Source: Branchiibius sp. NY16-3462-2
GTDB taxonomy: Bacteria > Actinomycetota > Actinomycetes > Actinomycetales > Dermatophilaceae
DNA: 64,000 nt
Assembly: GCF_001594145.1 (NCBI RefSeq)
Contig: NZ_LVCF01000001.1
Span: 635,032-699,031 of the forward strand
Direction of reading: 5' to 3'
Part shown: positions 35,752-43,863 of the stretch, one piece after another
Layout: every line of letters starts with the position of its first letter
Numbering within the stretch: the first letter of the stretch is position 1
Program-made: the position numbers and the translations under genes
The notes under the pieces: model-generated
Database searches by the model: none
What the model saw: the letters and a program-made list of their open reading frames with translations, nothing else
What the model was told of the DNA's origin: nothing

Positions 35752-36648
35752 GTGCCCGAGGACCAGCTGACTTTCGATGACCCGGTACGTCGCTACGCCC
35801 GCGTTGAGCCGCCGCTACAGCACCAGGACGAGCCGGCGATCCAAGGCGCCATGGACCCGGTGCCGGATCTGGGCGAGGACAGCTACCGCGGCACCGGCCG
35901 GTTGACCGGGCGCAAGGCCCTGATCACCGGCGGTGACTCGGGTATCGGTGGTGCGACCGCGATCGCGTTCGCGCGGGAGGGAGCCGATGTCGTCATCGTG
36001 CACCGGGCCGGTGAGGAAGACGACGCCGACCACGTGGTGGCGCAGATCGCGGCGGCCGGCCGGGCCGGGCACGCGGTGGTCGCGGACCTCTCGCAGGCGG
36101 CGGACTGCGAGCGGGTCGTCGCCGAGGCGTTGGAGGCGTTGGGTGGCCTGGACATCCTGGTCAGCAACGCCGGTAAACAGACCGCGGTCGCCTCGGTGCT
36201 CGACCTGTCCGACGAACAGTTCGAACTGACCTTCCAGACCAACCTGTTCGCCTTCTTCCGGCTGGTCAAAGCAGCGCTGCCGCACCTGCCGGCAGGGGCC
36301 AGCATCATCGCCACCGCCTCTCTCGAGGCTTACAAACCGGCACCGGACCGGTTGGACTACGCAGCATCGAAGGCGGCCATCAACAACTTGGCCAAGGGAC
36401 TCGCGCAGCAACTGGCGCCCCAGGGGATCCGGGTCAACGTCGTCGCGCCCGGGCCCACGTGGACGGCGCTGCAGGTATCCGACGGGGTCTCGGACGAGCA
36501 GATGGTCCACTTCGACGACGAGAGCACCTACGAACGTGCCGGGCAGCCGGCAGAGATCGCTCCGGCCTTCGTCTTCCTCGCCTCTGCCGAGTCCAGCTAC
36601 GTGTCCGGCGAAACGCTGAACGTCAACGGCGGGATGGTGACGCCCTGA
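35752..36648 (+). CDS. Short-chain dehydrogenase/reductase (paralogue of the SDR at 34170)
   Basis: A 298-residue SDR of exactly the same length as its paralogue and closely similar over the full length. TGGDSGIG is at 59-66; the NNAG motif reads SNAG; Tyr203-x3-Lys207 is kept; the C-terminus is LNVNGGMVTP. The GTG start is supported by a leaderless -10. It heads an operon with the hydrolase/GADH3 fusion and the GMC oxidoreductase, so it may act on the same alcohol or sugar-acid pathway. Confidence 0.9.
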   Translation: MPEDQLTFDDPVRRYARVEPPLQHQDEPAIQGAMDPVPDLGEDSYRGTGRLTGRKALITGGDSGIGGATAIAFAREGADVVIVHRAGEEDDADHVVAQIAAAGRAGHAVVADLSQAADCERVVAEALEALGGLDILVSNAGKQTAVASVLDLSDEQFELTFQTNLFAFFRLVKAALPHLPAGASIIATASLEAYKPAPDRLDYAASKAAINNLAKGLAQQLAPQGIRVNVVAPGPTWTALQVSDGVSDEQMVHFDDESTYERAGQPAEIAPAFVFLASAESSYVSGETLNVNGGMVTP

Positions 36649-36653
36649 GCCGG

Positions 36654-37952
36654 TTGACGGTCGTGGCGCTGCACGGCCTCGGACTGGACGCGCACTACTA
36701 CGACCACCTCAGGAAGGCGCTGCGCGAGCAGGACATCGAGGTGCTGGCGTTGGACCTGCCCGGTTTCGGCTCGCTGGCCGCGACGCAGGCGCTGGGTGAG
36801 GACATGGTCGGTGAACTCGCCTCGTCGGTGATCCATCGCATCGCCGCGCAGGTCTGGGGGCCGTGGCTGCTCCTCGGCCACAGCATGGGTGGCAAGATCG
36901 CCAGTTTCGTTGCGGCGCGGACTCTTTCCGGCGACATCGGGCTCTTCGGGCTGCTGGGCGTGATCCTGTTGGCGCCATCGCCGCCGACCCCGGAGCCGAT
37001 GGACGAGGACCGCCGGGACACCATGCTGCGCTGGGCAACGCCCGGCCCGATCAGTGCCACGGATGCGGCCGAGTTCATCGAGCAGAATGTCGCTTCTGCA
37101 CTGCCGGCCGATGATCAGGTCACCGTCCTCTCCTCGGTGACCGGCTGCTCCCCTGCCGTCTGGCGGCAATGGCTGACCACGGGCTCGAAACAGGATGTCT
37201 CCGAACAGGTCGGAGCGCTGCCGCTGCCGGCGCTGATCCTCGGCGGGGACCAGGATGACGACCTCGGGGCTGGCGCCCAACCGGAGTTGCACGCGGGCAC
37301 CTACCCGCGGGCGTCGTACGTGAGCGTCCCCGACTGCGGGCACCTAATCGCGCTGGAGCAACCGTCCTTCCTCGCTTCCGCTGTCACCGACTTCCTGGAC
37401 GCGCACATCCTGACGGCGCCGTTGGTGCCGGACGACTGGTGCGCGCTGATCGCCTCCGAGCGGACCATCCCCGACGTACGCCGATCGCTAGCGTTGCGTG
37501 CGATCCCGGACGACCCGGCGTACGCGCCGACCGTCCTGTCACCCCAGCAATTGACCACGCTGCGCGGGCTGGCGGATGTCGTTGTGCCACAGGGTTACTC
37601 GAAGATCGACCTCGCGGCACGGGTCGACGCCCAGCTGTCGCGGGGTGAGGGCGACGGATGGCGACCCGACGGTCAGCCGCCGGATCCAGCGGCTTACCGC
37701 GCGGCGCTCGATGCGCTGGGCGAGAAGGATATTGACGAGCGAACCGTCGAGGCACTGGTCGACGACCCATGGTTCGAGGATGCAAAGGTCGACCTGGTCC
37801 GCCAGTGGCTCGGCCACCCGGCCTCGATGGCCCGGATCGGTTACGACGGATTCGCGGCCGGCTCGATCACGACGATCGGTCGTGGCTACCACCTGCTCGG
37901 TCCCGGCGAACGTGACGCGTGGGAGCCCGACGAATTGGGGATGTCGCTGTGA
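36654..37952 (+). CDS. Alpha/beta hydrolase fused to a gluconate 2-dehydrogenase subunit 3-like domain
   Basis: A 432-residue two-domain protein. Residues 1-255 are an alpha/beta hydrolase: HGLGLD at 7-12, Ser77 in GHSMGG and His230 in CGHLIALEQP. Residues about 295-425 resemble the small subunit (subunit 3) of membrane-type gluconate 2-dehydrogenases: LSPQQLTTLRGLADVVVP and a helical end with WLGHPASMARIGYDGF. The next gene encodes the matching GMC-type large subunit. The start is uncertain: TTG at 36654 gives a natural MTVVALHG start, while CTG at 36645 would overlap the SDR stop as CTGA. The long upstream frame is a shadow. Confidence 0.82.
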   Translation: MTVVALHGLGLDAHYYDHLRKALREQDIEVLALDLPGFGSLAATQALGEDMVGELASSVIHRIAAQVWGPWLLLGHSMGGKIASFVAARTLSGDIGLFGLLGVILLAPSPPTPEPMDEDRRDTMLRWATPGPISATDAAEFIEQNVASALPADDQVTVLSSVTGCSPAVWRQWLTTGSKQDVSEQVGALPLPALILGGDQDDDLGAGAQPELHAGTYPRASYVSVPDCGHLIALEQPSFLASAVTDFLDAHILTAPLVPDDWCALIASERTIPDVRRSLALRAIPDDPAYAPTVLSPQQLTTLRGLADVVVPQGYSKIDLAARVDAQLSRGEGDGWRPDGQPPDPAAYRAALDALGEKDIDERTVEALVDDPWFEDAKVDLVRQWLGHPASMARIGYDGFAAGSITTIGRGYHLLGPGERDAWEPDELGMSL

Positions 37953-39493
37953 ACCTGGACGGGATGCGACTCTTCGCCCCGGGCGACGAAGTCGACGCGG
38001 TGGTCGTCGGGACAGGTGCGGGCGGTGCTCCGATCCTGGCGACCCTCGCCGCCAAGGGACTGAATGTCGTTGCGCTGGAGGCAGGTCCGAACTTCGAGGT
38101 CACCGACTTCAGTGCGGACGAGGCCGACGCCGCGAAGATCAACTGGATGTCCGAGCGGCTGTCGGGAGGCGACGACCCGACGGCGTTCGGACCCAACAAC
38201 AGCGGGCGCGGGGTCGGTGGCTCCACGTTGCACTGGGGTGCCTTCACCCCGCGACCCGATCCGCGCGACCTACGGCTGCACGAGACGACCGGCGCAGGGT
38301 TCGACTGGCCGGTGGACCCGCAGGAGCTGACCGGCTATCTGCGGCAGGCCGAACGCGATATCGGTGTCAGTGGCCCGAGCCCCTACCCGTGGGATCCGGA
38401 CCGCGTCTATGACCAGGCGCCCGTGCCCCGCAATGCACCGGCCCGGTTGGTCGCGGCCGGCTGTGAGGCGTTGGGGATCACCGCGACCGATGCACCGGCG
38501 GCGGTGCTCTCCGCCGCGCGTGCCCAGCCCGGTTTCGGGCAGCGACGCGCCTGCGTGAACTGCGGCCAGTGCCACCAGGGCTGCCGGTTCACCGCCAAGG
38601 GCACGATGGACACCACCTACCTACCGGCCGCCGTCGCGAACGGTGCTGAGATCCGGGCCGATTCGATGGTTACGGGCATTGAGGTCGATGGACGCGGTCA
38701 GGTGGTCTCGGTGATCTACCGCCGCGACGGCCGCACCGAGCGGCAGCGTTGCCGCGCCCTGTTCCTGTGTGCCGGTGGGATCGAAACCCCGCGGCTGCTC
38801 CTGCACACCGGCCTGGCCAACAACAGCGGCATGGTCGGCCGCAACTTCATGGCGCACGGCGGGACGCAGGTGTGGGCGCAGTTCGACGCGCGCATCCGCA
38901 GTCACCGCGGCTACCCGTCGGCGCTGATCACCGAGGACTTCGTGCGACCCGACGACGCCGACTTCGCCGGCGGCTATCTGATCCAGTCGCTGGGAGTCAT
39001 GCCCGCGACGTACGCGACGTCGTTGGTCCGCGGCGGCGGCCTGTGGGGCACGGAGTTGATGTCAGCGTTGGACCAGAGCCAGTTCACGGCCGGCATCGGG
39101 ATCAACGCCGAGTGTCTGCCAGCGGACCAGAACAAACTCGAACTAGCCGACGAGACAGACGAGTTCGGCATTCCTCGCGCCCGGATCACGTTCACCGCCG
39201 GATCCAACGAGAAGGCGCTCGACGATCACGCCACCGCCACGCTGACGCGGATCATGCAGGCGGCCGGCGGCACCCATCTGCGCGTTCTTGCGCGCACGGC
39301 GCACACGCTCGGCACCTGCCGGATGAGCACCGACCCATCGCTCGGGGTCGTGGATGACGACCTACGCAGCCACGACGTGCCGAACCTGTGGATCTGCGAC
39401 AACTCGGTGTTCCCCAGCGCGCTCAGTGCCAATCCAGGACTGATCACCATGGCGCTGGCGCTGCGGACCGCCGACCGCTTCCTCGCGGGTTAG
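37949..39493 (+). CDS. GMC family oxidoreductase (gluconate dehydrogenase large-subunit-like)
   Basis: A 514-residue flavoprotein. The FAD motif GTGAGGAP is at 21-28, GGSTLHWGAF lies near 90, and the C-terminal HTLGTCRM plus NPGLITMALALR complete the GMC fold. Cys202, Cys205, Cys208 and Cys212 (CVNCGQCHQGC) form a C-x2-C-x2-C-x3-C cluster that could bind iron-sulfur, as in FAD glucose and fructose dehydrogenases; this is inference. The GTG overlaps the fusion gene stop as GTGA. No cytochrome subunit follows. Confidence 0.88.
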   Translation: MNLDGMRLFAPGDEVDAVVVGTGAGGAPILATLAAKGLNVVALEAGPNFEVTDFSADEADAAKINWMSERLSGGDDPTAFGPNNSGRGVGGSTLHWGAFTPRPDPRDLRLHETTGAGFDWPVDPQELTGYLRQAERDIGVSGPSPYPWDPDRVYDQAPVPRNAPARLVAAGCEALGITATDAPAAVLSAARAQPGFGQRRACVNCGQCHQGCRFTAKGTMDTTYLPAAVANGAEIRADSMVTGIEVDGRGQVVSVIYRRDGRTERQRCRALFLCAGGIETPRLLLHTGLANNSGMVGRNFMAHGGTQVWAQFDARIRSHRGYPSALITEDFVRPDDADFAGGYLIQSLGVMPATYATSLVRGGGLWGTELMSALDQSQFTAGIGINAECLPADQNKLELADETDEFGIPRARITFTAGSNEKALDDHATATLTRIMQAAGGTHLRVLARTAHTLGTCRMSTDPSLGVVDDDLRSHDVPNLWICDNSVFPSALSANPGLITMALALRTADRFLAG

Positions 39494-40158
39494 GACACGT
39501 CCGCGCCAACGGGCGTCGTGACCGGAGTTGCTGCGCTCAAGACCTGATCGGCGGCCACCCGCCAATCGGGAGACAGGGGCGTCACGCCCGGGATCGACGT
39601 ACGTTCTCCGAGCGGGCCGGCCACCAGCACCGGCGCCGATTGGGCCAGCAGTTTCACGACGGCCGACCGGTGCCGCAGCCCCGCCGGTTTCATCCCGGAC
39701 AGGACGCACGCCTTCGCCGAGCACGACCGCACCGCAGCGGCGGTGGCCTTCCACGAAGTGTCCGCACCCAGGACCACCGGCGTCAGCCCGCGCTCCAGGA
39801 GCATCAAGGAGAACAGATGGCTGGGCAGGTCGTGCAGTTCGCCGGGCGGGCAGGACATCACGACGGACAACCGCACCGGCACCTGGGCCGCCGGACGGCG
39901 GAACTCTGCCGCGACGGAGCGGATGATGCGCGAGGCGTGGTGTTCGTGCAGGACGCTCAACTGCCCGCTGGCCCACATGTCGCCGACGCGGCGCAGCACG
40001 GGGATCAGCACGTCGGCCACGACCAGATCGGTGCCACCGGTCTCCTGGAAACCCAGGATGAGTTGGCGCATGGTTTCCGCATCCAGACCGAGGATGGCGT
40101 CGAAGATTTCCTCGCGGCCCAGCAGCACCTGTGCTGCGCTGTCACCCGCTTCGTACAC
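39490..40158 (-). CDS. Stand-alone cobalamin-binding domain protein (CarH-like sensor half)
   Basis: A 222-residue protein lacking any helix-turn-helix. The helical cap has Trp62 followed by nine residues and Glu72-His73, the Wx9EH motif of AdoCbl light sensors (CarH/LitR). The Rossmann part has Glu107-x-His109 (GELHDLP), where the His would be the lower cobalt ligand; the usual Gly three residues later is Pro. GAGGGG lies eight bases before the GTG at 40158; the GTG at 40188 has no such site. It overlaps the GMC gene end by four bases, convergently. It may sense light or B12 and act through a partner protein. Confidence 0.82.
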   Translation of the reverse strand: MYEAGDSAAQVLLGREEIFDAILGLDAETMRQLILGFQETGGTDLVVADVLIPVLRRVGDMWASGQLSVLHEHHASRIIRSVAAEFRRPAAQVPVRLSVVMSCPPGELHDLPSHLFSLMLLERGLTPVVLGADTSWKATAAAVRSCSAKACVLSGMKPAGLRHRSAVVKLLAQSAPVLVAGPLGERTSIPGVTPLSPDWRVAADQVLSAATPVTTPVGADVS

Positions 40159-40263
40159 GTGCTGATCCCCTCTGTCGGTGAGCGGCACAGCCGTACCGGA
40201 TTGTGAATCTATGCGCTCGGCCCGGGCCAGACTACGTCCCTACGGGGGAACTGCCCGCCTCGG

Positions 40264-42495
40264 CTACAGCGCGATCTCCGGCTTGATGTCCGCGACCTTC
40301 CAGATCCGGCGGCGATACGCCGCGGCAGCGGTGAGGGCCAGACTGGCGATGAGATAGACGCCCAGCACCAGCGCATCCATCGACACGTCACTGACGGGCG
40401 AGCCGTACATCAGGTGCCGGAGCCCGTCGACGGCATAACTCATCGGCAGCACGTGGTGGACCGCCTGCAATGCTCCCGGCAGCGTCTGCCACGGGAAGGT
40501 GCCGCCGGCCGATGCCAGTTGCAGCACCAGCAACACCAGCCCGATCAACTGACCCACGGGTCCGAGCCACGCGTTCAGGGTGTGCACGATGGCCACGAAC
40601 GTCACCGCAATCAGCGCCAGGAACAGCAGCACCGGAATGCTTTCGAGCACGGTGATACCCACTACCCAGACGACGACGGTCAGCATGATCAGCACCTGCG
40701 CCACGGCGATCGCGGCCGGGGTCAGCCACCCGGCCAGGGCGGTGCGGCCCGGCCCCTGCCGGGCGGCGATCGCGCGCCGCGAGAGCGGCCGGACCAGCAG
40801 GAACATCACATAGGCGCCCACCCAGGCGCCGATGCAGCAGAAGAACGGAGCCAGCCCAGCGCCGTACGAGCCGGCTTTGGCGTCGGCCACGTCCTGGGTC
40901 TTGATCGGTGAGGCGATCGTGCTCGCCGTCGCATCGCGATCGTCCTGGTCCAGGTCGGGGATCGACCCCAGACCCTCCTTCAGTCCGTCGGCCAGCTGTT
41001 TCGAACCGGTCACGGCCGAACCGAGGCCGTTCTTCAGATCATGGGCGCCCTTGGCCAGCTGCCCGGCCCCGGTGTCCAGTTTGCGAGCGCCCGCGTCGGC
41101 CTGACCGATGCCGGTCTGCAACTGGCGAGCGCCGGTGTCGACCTGCTGCGCGCCCGAATGCAGTTGCTGCGCACCGGCATTCGCCTTGGCGGCACCGTCT
41201 TTGAGTTGATAGGCACCGTCCCGGGCCTGTTGCTGACCGGAGACCAGTTGGTTGCTGCCGCTTTGTGCAGTCCCCAGCCCGTCGGCCAGCTTCTGGGAGC
41301 CGTCGACCAGTTGGTGCGCACCGGTCGCCACCTGCTTGGAGCCGCTGGCCAGGGTGTCCAGTTGCCCGCGATCCTGCTGGACCTTGGTGTTCAGGTCATC
41401 CAGCGGTGCGCGTACTTCGTCCAGTTTCGCCAGGATCTCCTGCTGCGTCGCGGCCGGCAGACCGGACTGCTTCAGCTTCTCGACGAGGTCGGCGCGAATC
41501 GTGTCCAGCTGACCGTTGGCGGTCTGGGATGCGTCGGCGATCTTGTCACCCAGGTCGGCGATCTTCTGGTTGCCCGCTGCCACCTGGTCGGCTCCGTCGG
41601 CCAGCTTCACCGCGCCCGTGTGCAAATCCGTAGCACCGGTCCGGGCGGTGCCGATGCCGGCGTTGAGCGTCTTCTGACCGCTGAGCAACTGGTCCTCTGC
41701 CGTCGCCAGTCGGGTCGCACCGGCGGACAAGCTGCTGGTGCCGTCGGCCAGTTCACCGCTGCCCGTGACCAATTGGCCGGTCCCGGTGACCAGTTGGCCG
41801 GCGCCCGTCACAAGCTTGCCGGTGCCGTCGACGAGGGTGTCGGCGCCGGTCTTGAGTTGATCGGCGCCGGAGGCGAGCTTCCCCGCGCCGTCCTGGGCTT
41901 TGACGAGGCCGGTATGGAGTTGCTCCGCACCCTCGCCGGCCTTCTTGACCTGCTGGTGGATGGTGGAGAACCCGAGCAGGAAGCTGCTGGCCGCCTGCTC
42001 GCTGACGTTCTGCTCGATGGATCGGGTGACCTTGCTCAGCACCTGGCCGGCGATCGTCGAGGACAGATAGTTGTTGGCTTCGTTCGTCGTGAGGATCAAC
42101 GGCGCCCTGGTCGGGTTGAAGTCCGCGGTGGAGGCCAGGGCAGCGGAGAAGTTCTTCGGAATGGTCAGCGAGAACACGTAGGAGCCGTCGCTGACCCCTC
42201 GCGCTGCGGTGTCGGCGTCCACCTCCTGCCAGTCGAAGGACCCGTCATCCTTGAGGTTCTGCGCGATCTGCGGACCGACGTGGATCGTGCCGCTGTTCTG
42301 TGACTTTGCCGGCTGATCCTGTACGACGATCGCGGCCTTGACCTGGCTGAGGGCGCCATAGGGGTCGCGGTTGGCCCACAGGTACAACCCGGCGTACAGC
42401 GTCGGGATCAGCATGATGGCGATCACGGCCAACGTGGGCCACTTACCTGAGGTGAGGCGGCGCCATTCGCTGATCGCCATACGGAAAGCCTTCAT
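40264..42495 (-). CDS. YhgE/Pip family membrane protein
   Basis: A 743-residue membrane protein. One N-terminal membrane segment (about 20-42) is followed by a large outside domain of about 500 residues and five or six C-terminal segments (from about residue 555). The outside domain carries many repeats of the GA-x2-L-x2-G type (about 190-520), expected to form long helical hairpins. The topology is that of YhgE/Pip and of EsaA of type VII secretion. The ATG overlaps the ATPase-like gene as ATGA. The repeats may be a mechanical spacer; the transported substrate is unknown. Confidence 0.9.
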   Translation of the reverse strand: MKAFRMAISEWRRLTSGKWPTLAVIAIMLIPTLYAGLYLWANRDPYGALSQVKAAIVVQDQPAKSQNSGTIHVGPQIAQNLKDDGSFDWQEVDADTAARGVSDGSYVFSLTIPKNFSAALASTADFNPTRAPLILTTNEANNYLSSTIAGQVLSKVTRSIEQNVSEQAASSFLLGFSTIHQQVKKAGEGAEQLHTGLVKAQDGAGKLASGADQLKTGADTLVDGTGKLVTGAGQLVTGTGQLVTGSGELADGTSSLSAGATRLATAEDQLLSGQKTLNAGIGTARTGATDLHTGAVKLADGADQVAAGNQKIADLGDKIADASQTANGQLDTIRADLVEKLKQSGLPAATQQEILAKLDEVRAPLDDLNTKVQQDRGQLDTLASGSKQVATGAHQLVDGSQKLADGLGTAQSGSNQLVSGQQQARDGAYQLKDGAAKANAGAQQLHSGAQQVDTGARQLQTGIGQADAGARKLDTGAGQLAKGAHDLKNGLGSAVTGSKQLADGLKEGLGSIPDLDQDDRDATASTIASPIKTQDVADAKAGSYGAGLAPFFCCIGAWVGAYVMFLLVRPLSRRAIAARQGPGRTALAGWLTPAAIAVAQVLIMLTVVVWVVGITVLESIPVLLFLALIAVTFVAIVHTLNAWLGPVGQLIGLVLLVLQLASAGGTFPWQTLPGALQAVHHVLPMSYAVDGLRHLMYGSPVSDVSMDALVLGVYLIASLALTAAAAYRRRIWKVADIKPEIAL

Positions 42496-43109
42496 GCCGA
42501 CACCCCACCGATCCAGGTCAGGCCTTCATGGGAGCGAACGGTGGGACTCATCAGTTGCAAACAGACCGCCATCCCCTCAGCGGCAGCGGCCTGGGCCACT
42601 GCCACTGCTTGGTCGTACGTCGTGCCGTACCGATCCGGGCAACACACCACCAACGCCCCGATCCCCGGTCGGCTGGCCGCCATCTCAGTCAGCATCTCGA
42701 TCCGGAACTCTCCCGACAGATTCTCGATGCGGGTATTTCGTAGGTCCTCGGCCTCGTGTTCCTCCAGCCAATGCGTCACACCGTTGCGTCCGGCGGGCAA
42801 CTGGGCGATGGCCAGCTCCTCCCCCACGACGGTCTTGAGAGGAAGCACCTCGTCCGGGTCGCAGACCTCCGGGACATCGACCAGTGCGGTGACCCGGCGC
42901 AGGCGTTTGGTGTTCGACTGGCCGTTGACGAGCACCCTGCCCTGGTCGGGGGCCATCCGGCCCGACAGCACCAGCGAGAGCGCCGTGTGCCCGGCGCCGG
43001 GCGGCCCCGCGACCACCGTCACCTCCCCGGACTCCAGAGTCAGACTGGTTGGCTCCAGGAGTACGCCGTGCGGCCCGTTGACGCTGACCTTCTCGGCCGT
43101 GATCTGCAT
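42492..43109 (-). CDS. Degenerate ABC-type ATPase partner of YhgE
   Basis: A 205-residue protein with an ABC ATPase outline but altered catalytic motifs. Walker A reads GPPGAGHT at 35-42, with His41 in place of the phosphate-binding Lys. The signature region reads LSGEFR (131-136) instead of LSGGQ. Walker B (ALVVCCPDRYG, 152-162) has Arg160 where the catalytic Glu is expected. It is therefore unlikely to hydrolyse ATP normally. Its tight coupling to YhgE suggests a structural or regulatory subunit. About 90 bases separate it from the divergent toxin-antitoxin pair. Confidence 0.85.
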   Translation of the reverse strand: MQITAEKVSVNGPHGVLLEPTSLTLESGEVTVVAGPPGAGHTALSLVLSGRMAPDQGRVLVNGQSNTKRLRRVTALVDVPEVCDPDEVLPLKTVVGEELAIAQLPAGRNGVTHWLEEHEAEDLRNTRIENLSGEFRIEMLTEMAASRPGIGALVVCCPDRYGTTYDQAVAVAQAAAAEGMAVCLQLMSPTVRSHEGLTWIGGVSA

Positions 43110-43198
43110 GGCGACAGTTTTTCACCGTGTCGGTCGATCGGTCTCACCAAGGCGTCGGGGTCAGTGTGAGCCCAGCAACACGATGTCAATATGCGTTT

Positions 43199-43444
43199 AT
43201 GCGAACCACGGTGGATCTTCCGGACGACCTTGTGCGGGCCGCTCGCGTGCGCGCCGCGGAGAGCGACGAGACGCTGAAAGACCTGTTCACGCGTGTCTTG
43301 ACCCGGGAACTCGGCGGTCCTAGCAAAAAACGGGGCGAACTCCCGTTGATCAGATCGCGTCGCGTGGCGACTGTGACCATCAGTCCGGAGCAACTCTCCG
43401 ACTCCCTCCTGCAGGACGACGTCGACCAACTACCGCTTTCGTGA
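43199..43444 (+). CDS. Ribbon-helix-helix antitoxin (VapB-like)
   Basis: An 81-residue protein. It starts MRTTVDLPDDLVRAA, a ribbon-helix-helix DNA-binding start. The C-terminal 30 residues (RSRRVATVTISPEQL) would wrap the toxin. The ATG at 43199 has CAATAT six bases upstream; the longer upstream frame is unsupported. It overlaps the PIN gene as GTGA, the classic arrangement, and probably represses its own promoter with the toxin. Confidence 0.85.
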   Translation: MRTTVDLPDDLVRAARVRAAESDETLKDLFTRVLTRELGGPSKKRGELPLIRSRRVATVTISPEQLSDSLLQDDVDQLPLS

Positions 43445-43857
43445 CCTTGCTCGATGTGAGCACCTGCCTCGTTGGCTTCTGGCCCGCGCACGAGTTGCAT
43501 GCCCGGACGCGCAAATGGATCGAGCGCGCAGCCAACGATTCGTTGGGTCTGTGCCGGGTGGTGCACCTAGGGTGGCTGCACCACCTGAGCAATCCGGCCG
43601 TCCTTGGCGAGGATGCGATGACCAGAGCAGAGGCGTGGGACTTCATCGCGGCTGTGCTCACCGATGCACGCTTCGCGTGGGTCGAGGAGAACTCCGGTGT
43701 CAACGACTGGTTTGCTTCTTTCGCCGCGCGCCCCGATCTGTGGACAGATGACTACCTAGCAGCGGTGGCTCTTGCCGGGGGCCATTCATTGGCGACCCTC
43801 GATACGAAGGTCGCCGCCCGCTACCCGCAGCTGGACGTCATCAATCCGGCGGGATAG
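43441..43857 (+). CDS. PIN-domain toxin (VapC-like) with altered active-site residues
   Basis: A 138-residue PIN-domain protein that would act as an RNase. Asp5 (LLDVS), Asp103 (TDDYLAAVA) and Asp121 (ATLD) are kept. Two expected features differ: the Asn after the first Asp (usually DVN) is Ser7, and the region that normally carries the Glu (T-E-x-G-F) reads VHLGW (41-45) with no acid. It may have weak or no RNase activity, or use another residue. The GTG overlaps the antitoxin stop. Confidence 0.83.
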   Translation: MTLLDVSTCLVGFWPAHELHARTRKWIERAANDSLGLCRVVHLGWLHHLSNPAVLGEDAMTRAEAWDFIAAVLTDARFAWVEENSGVNDWFASFAARPDLWTDDYLAAVALAGGHSLATLDTKVAARYPQLDVINPAG

Positions 43858-43863
43858 ACCGGG

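Noticed and set aside
41041..42303. 420-codon plus-strand open frame rich in Leu/Gly
   Set aside because: It is antisense to the YhgE repeat region, and the repeats explain its regular pattern.
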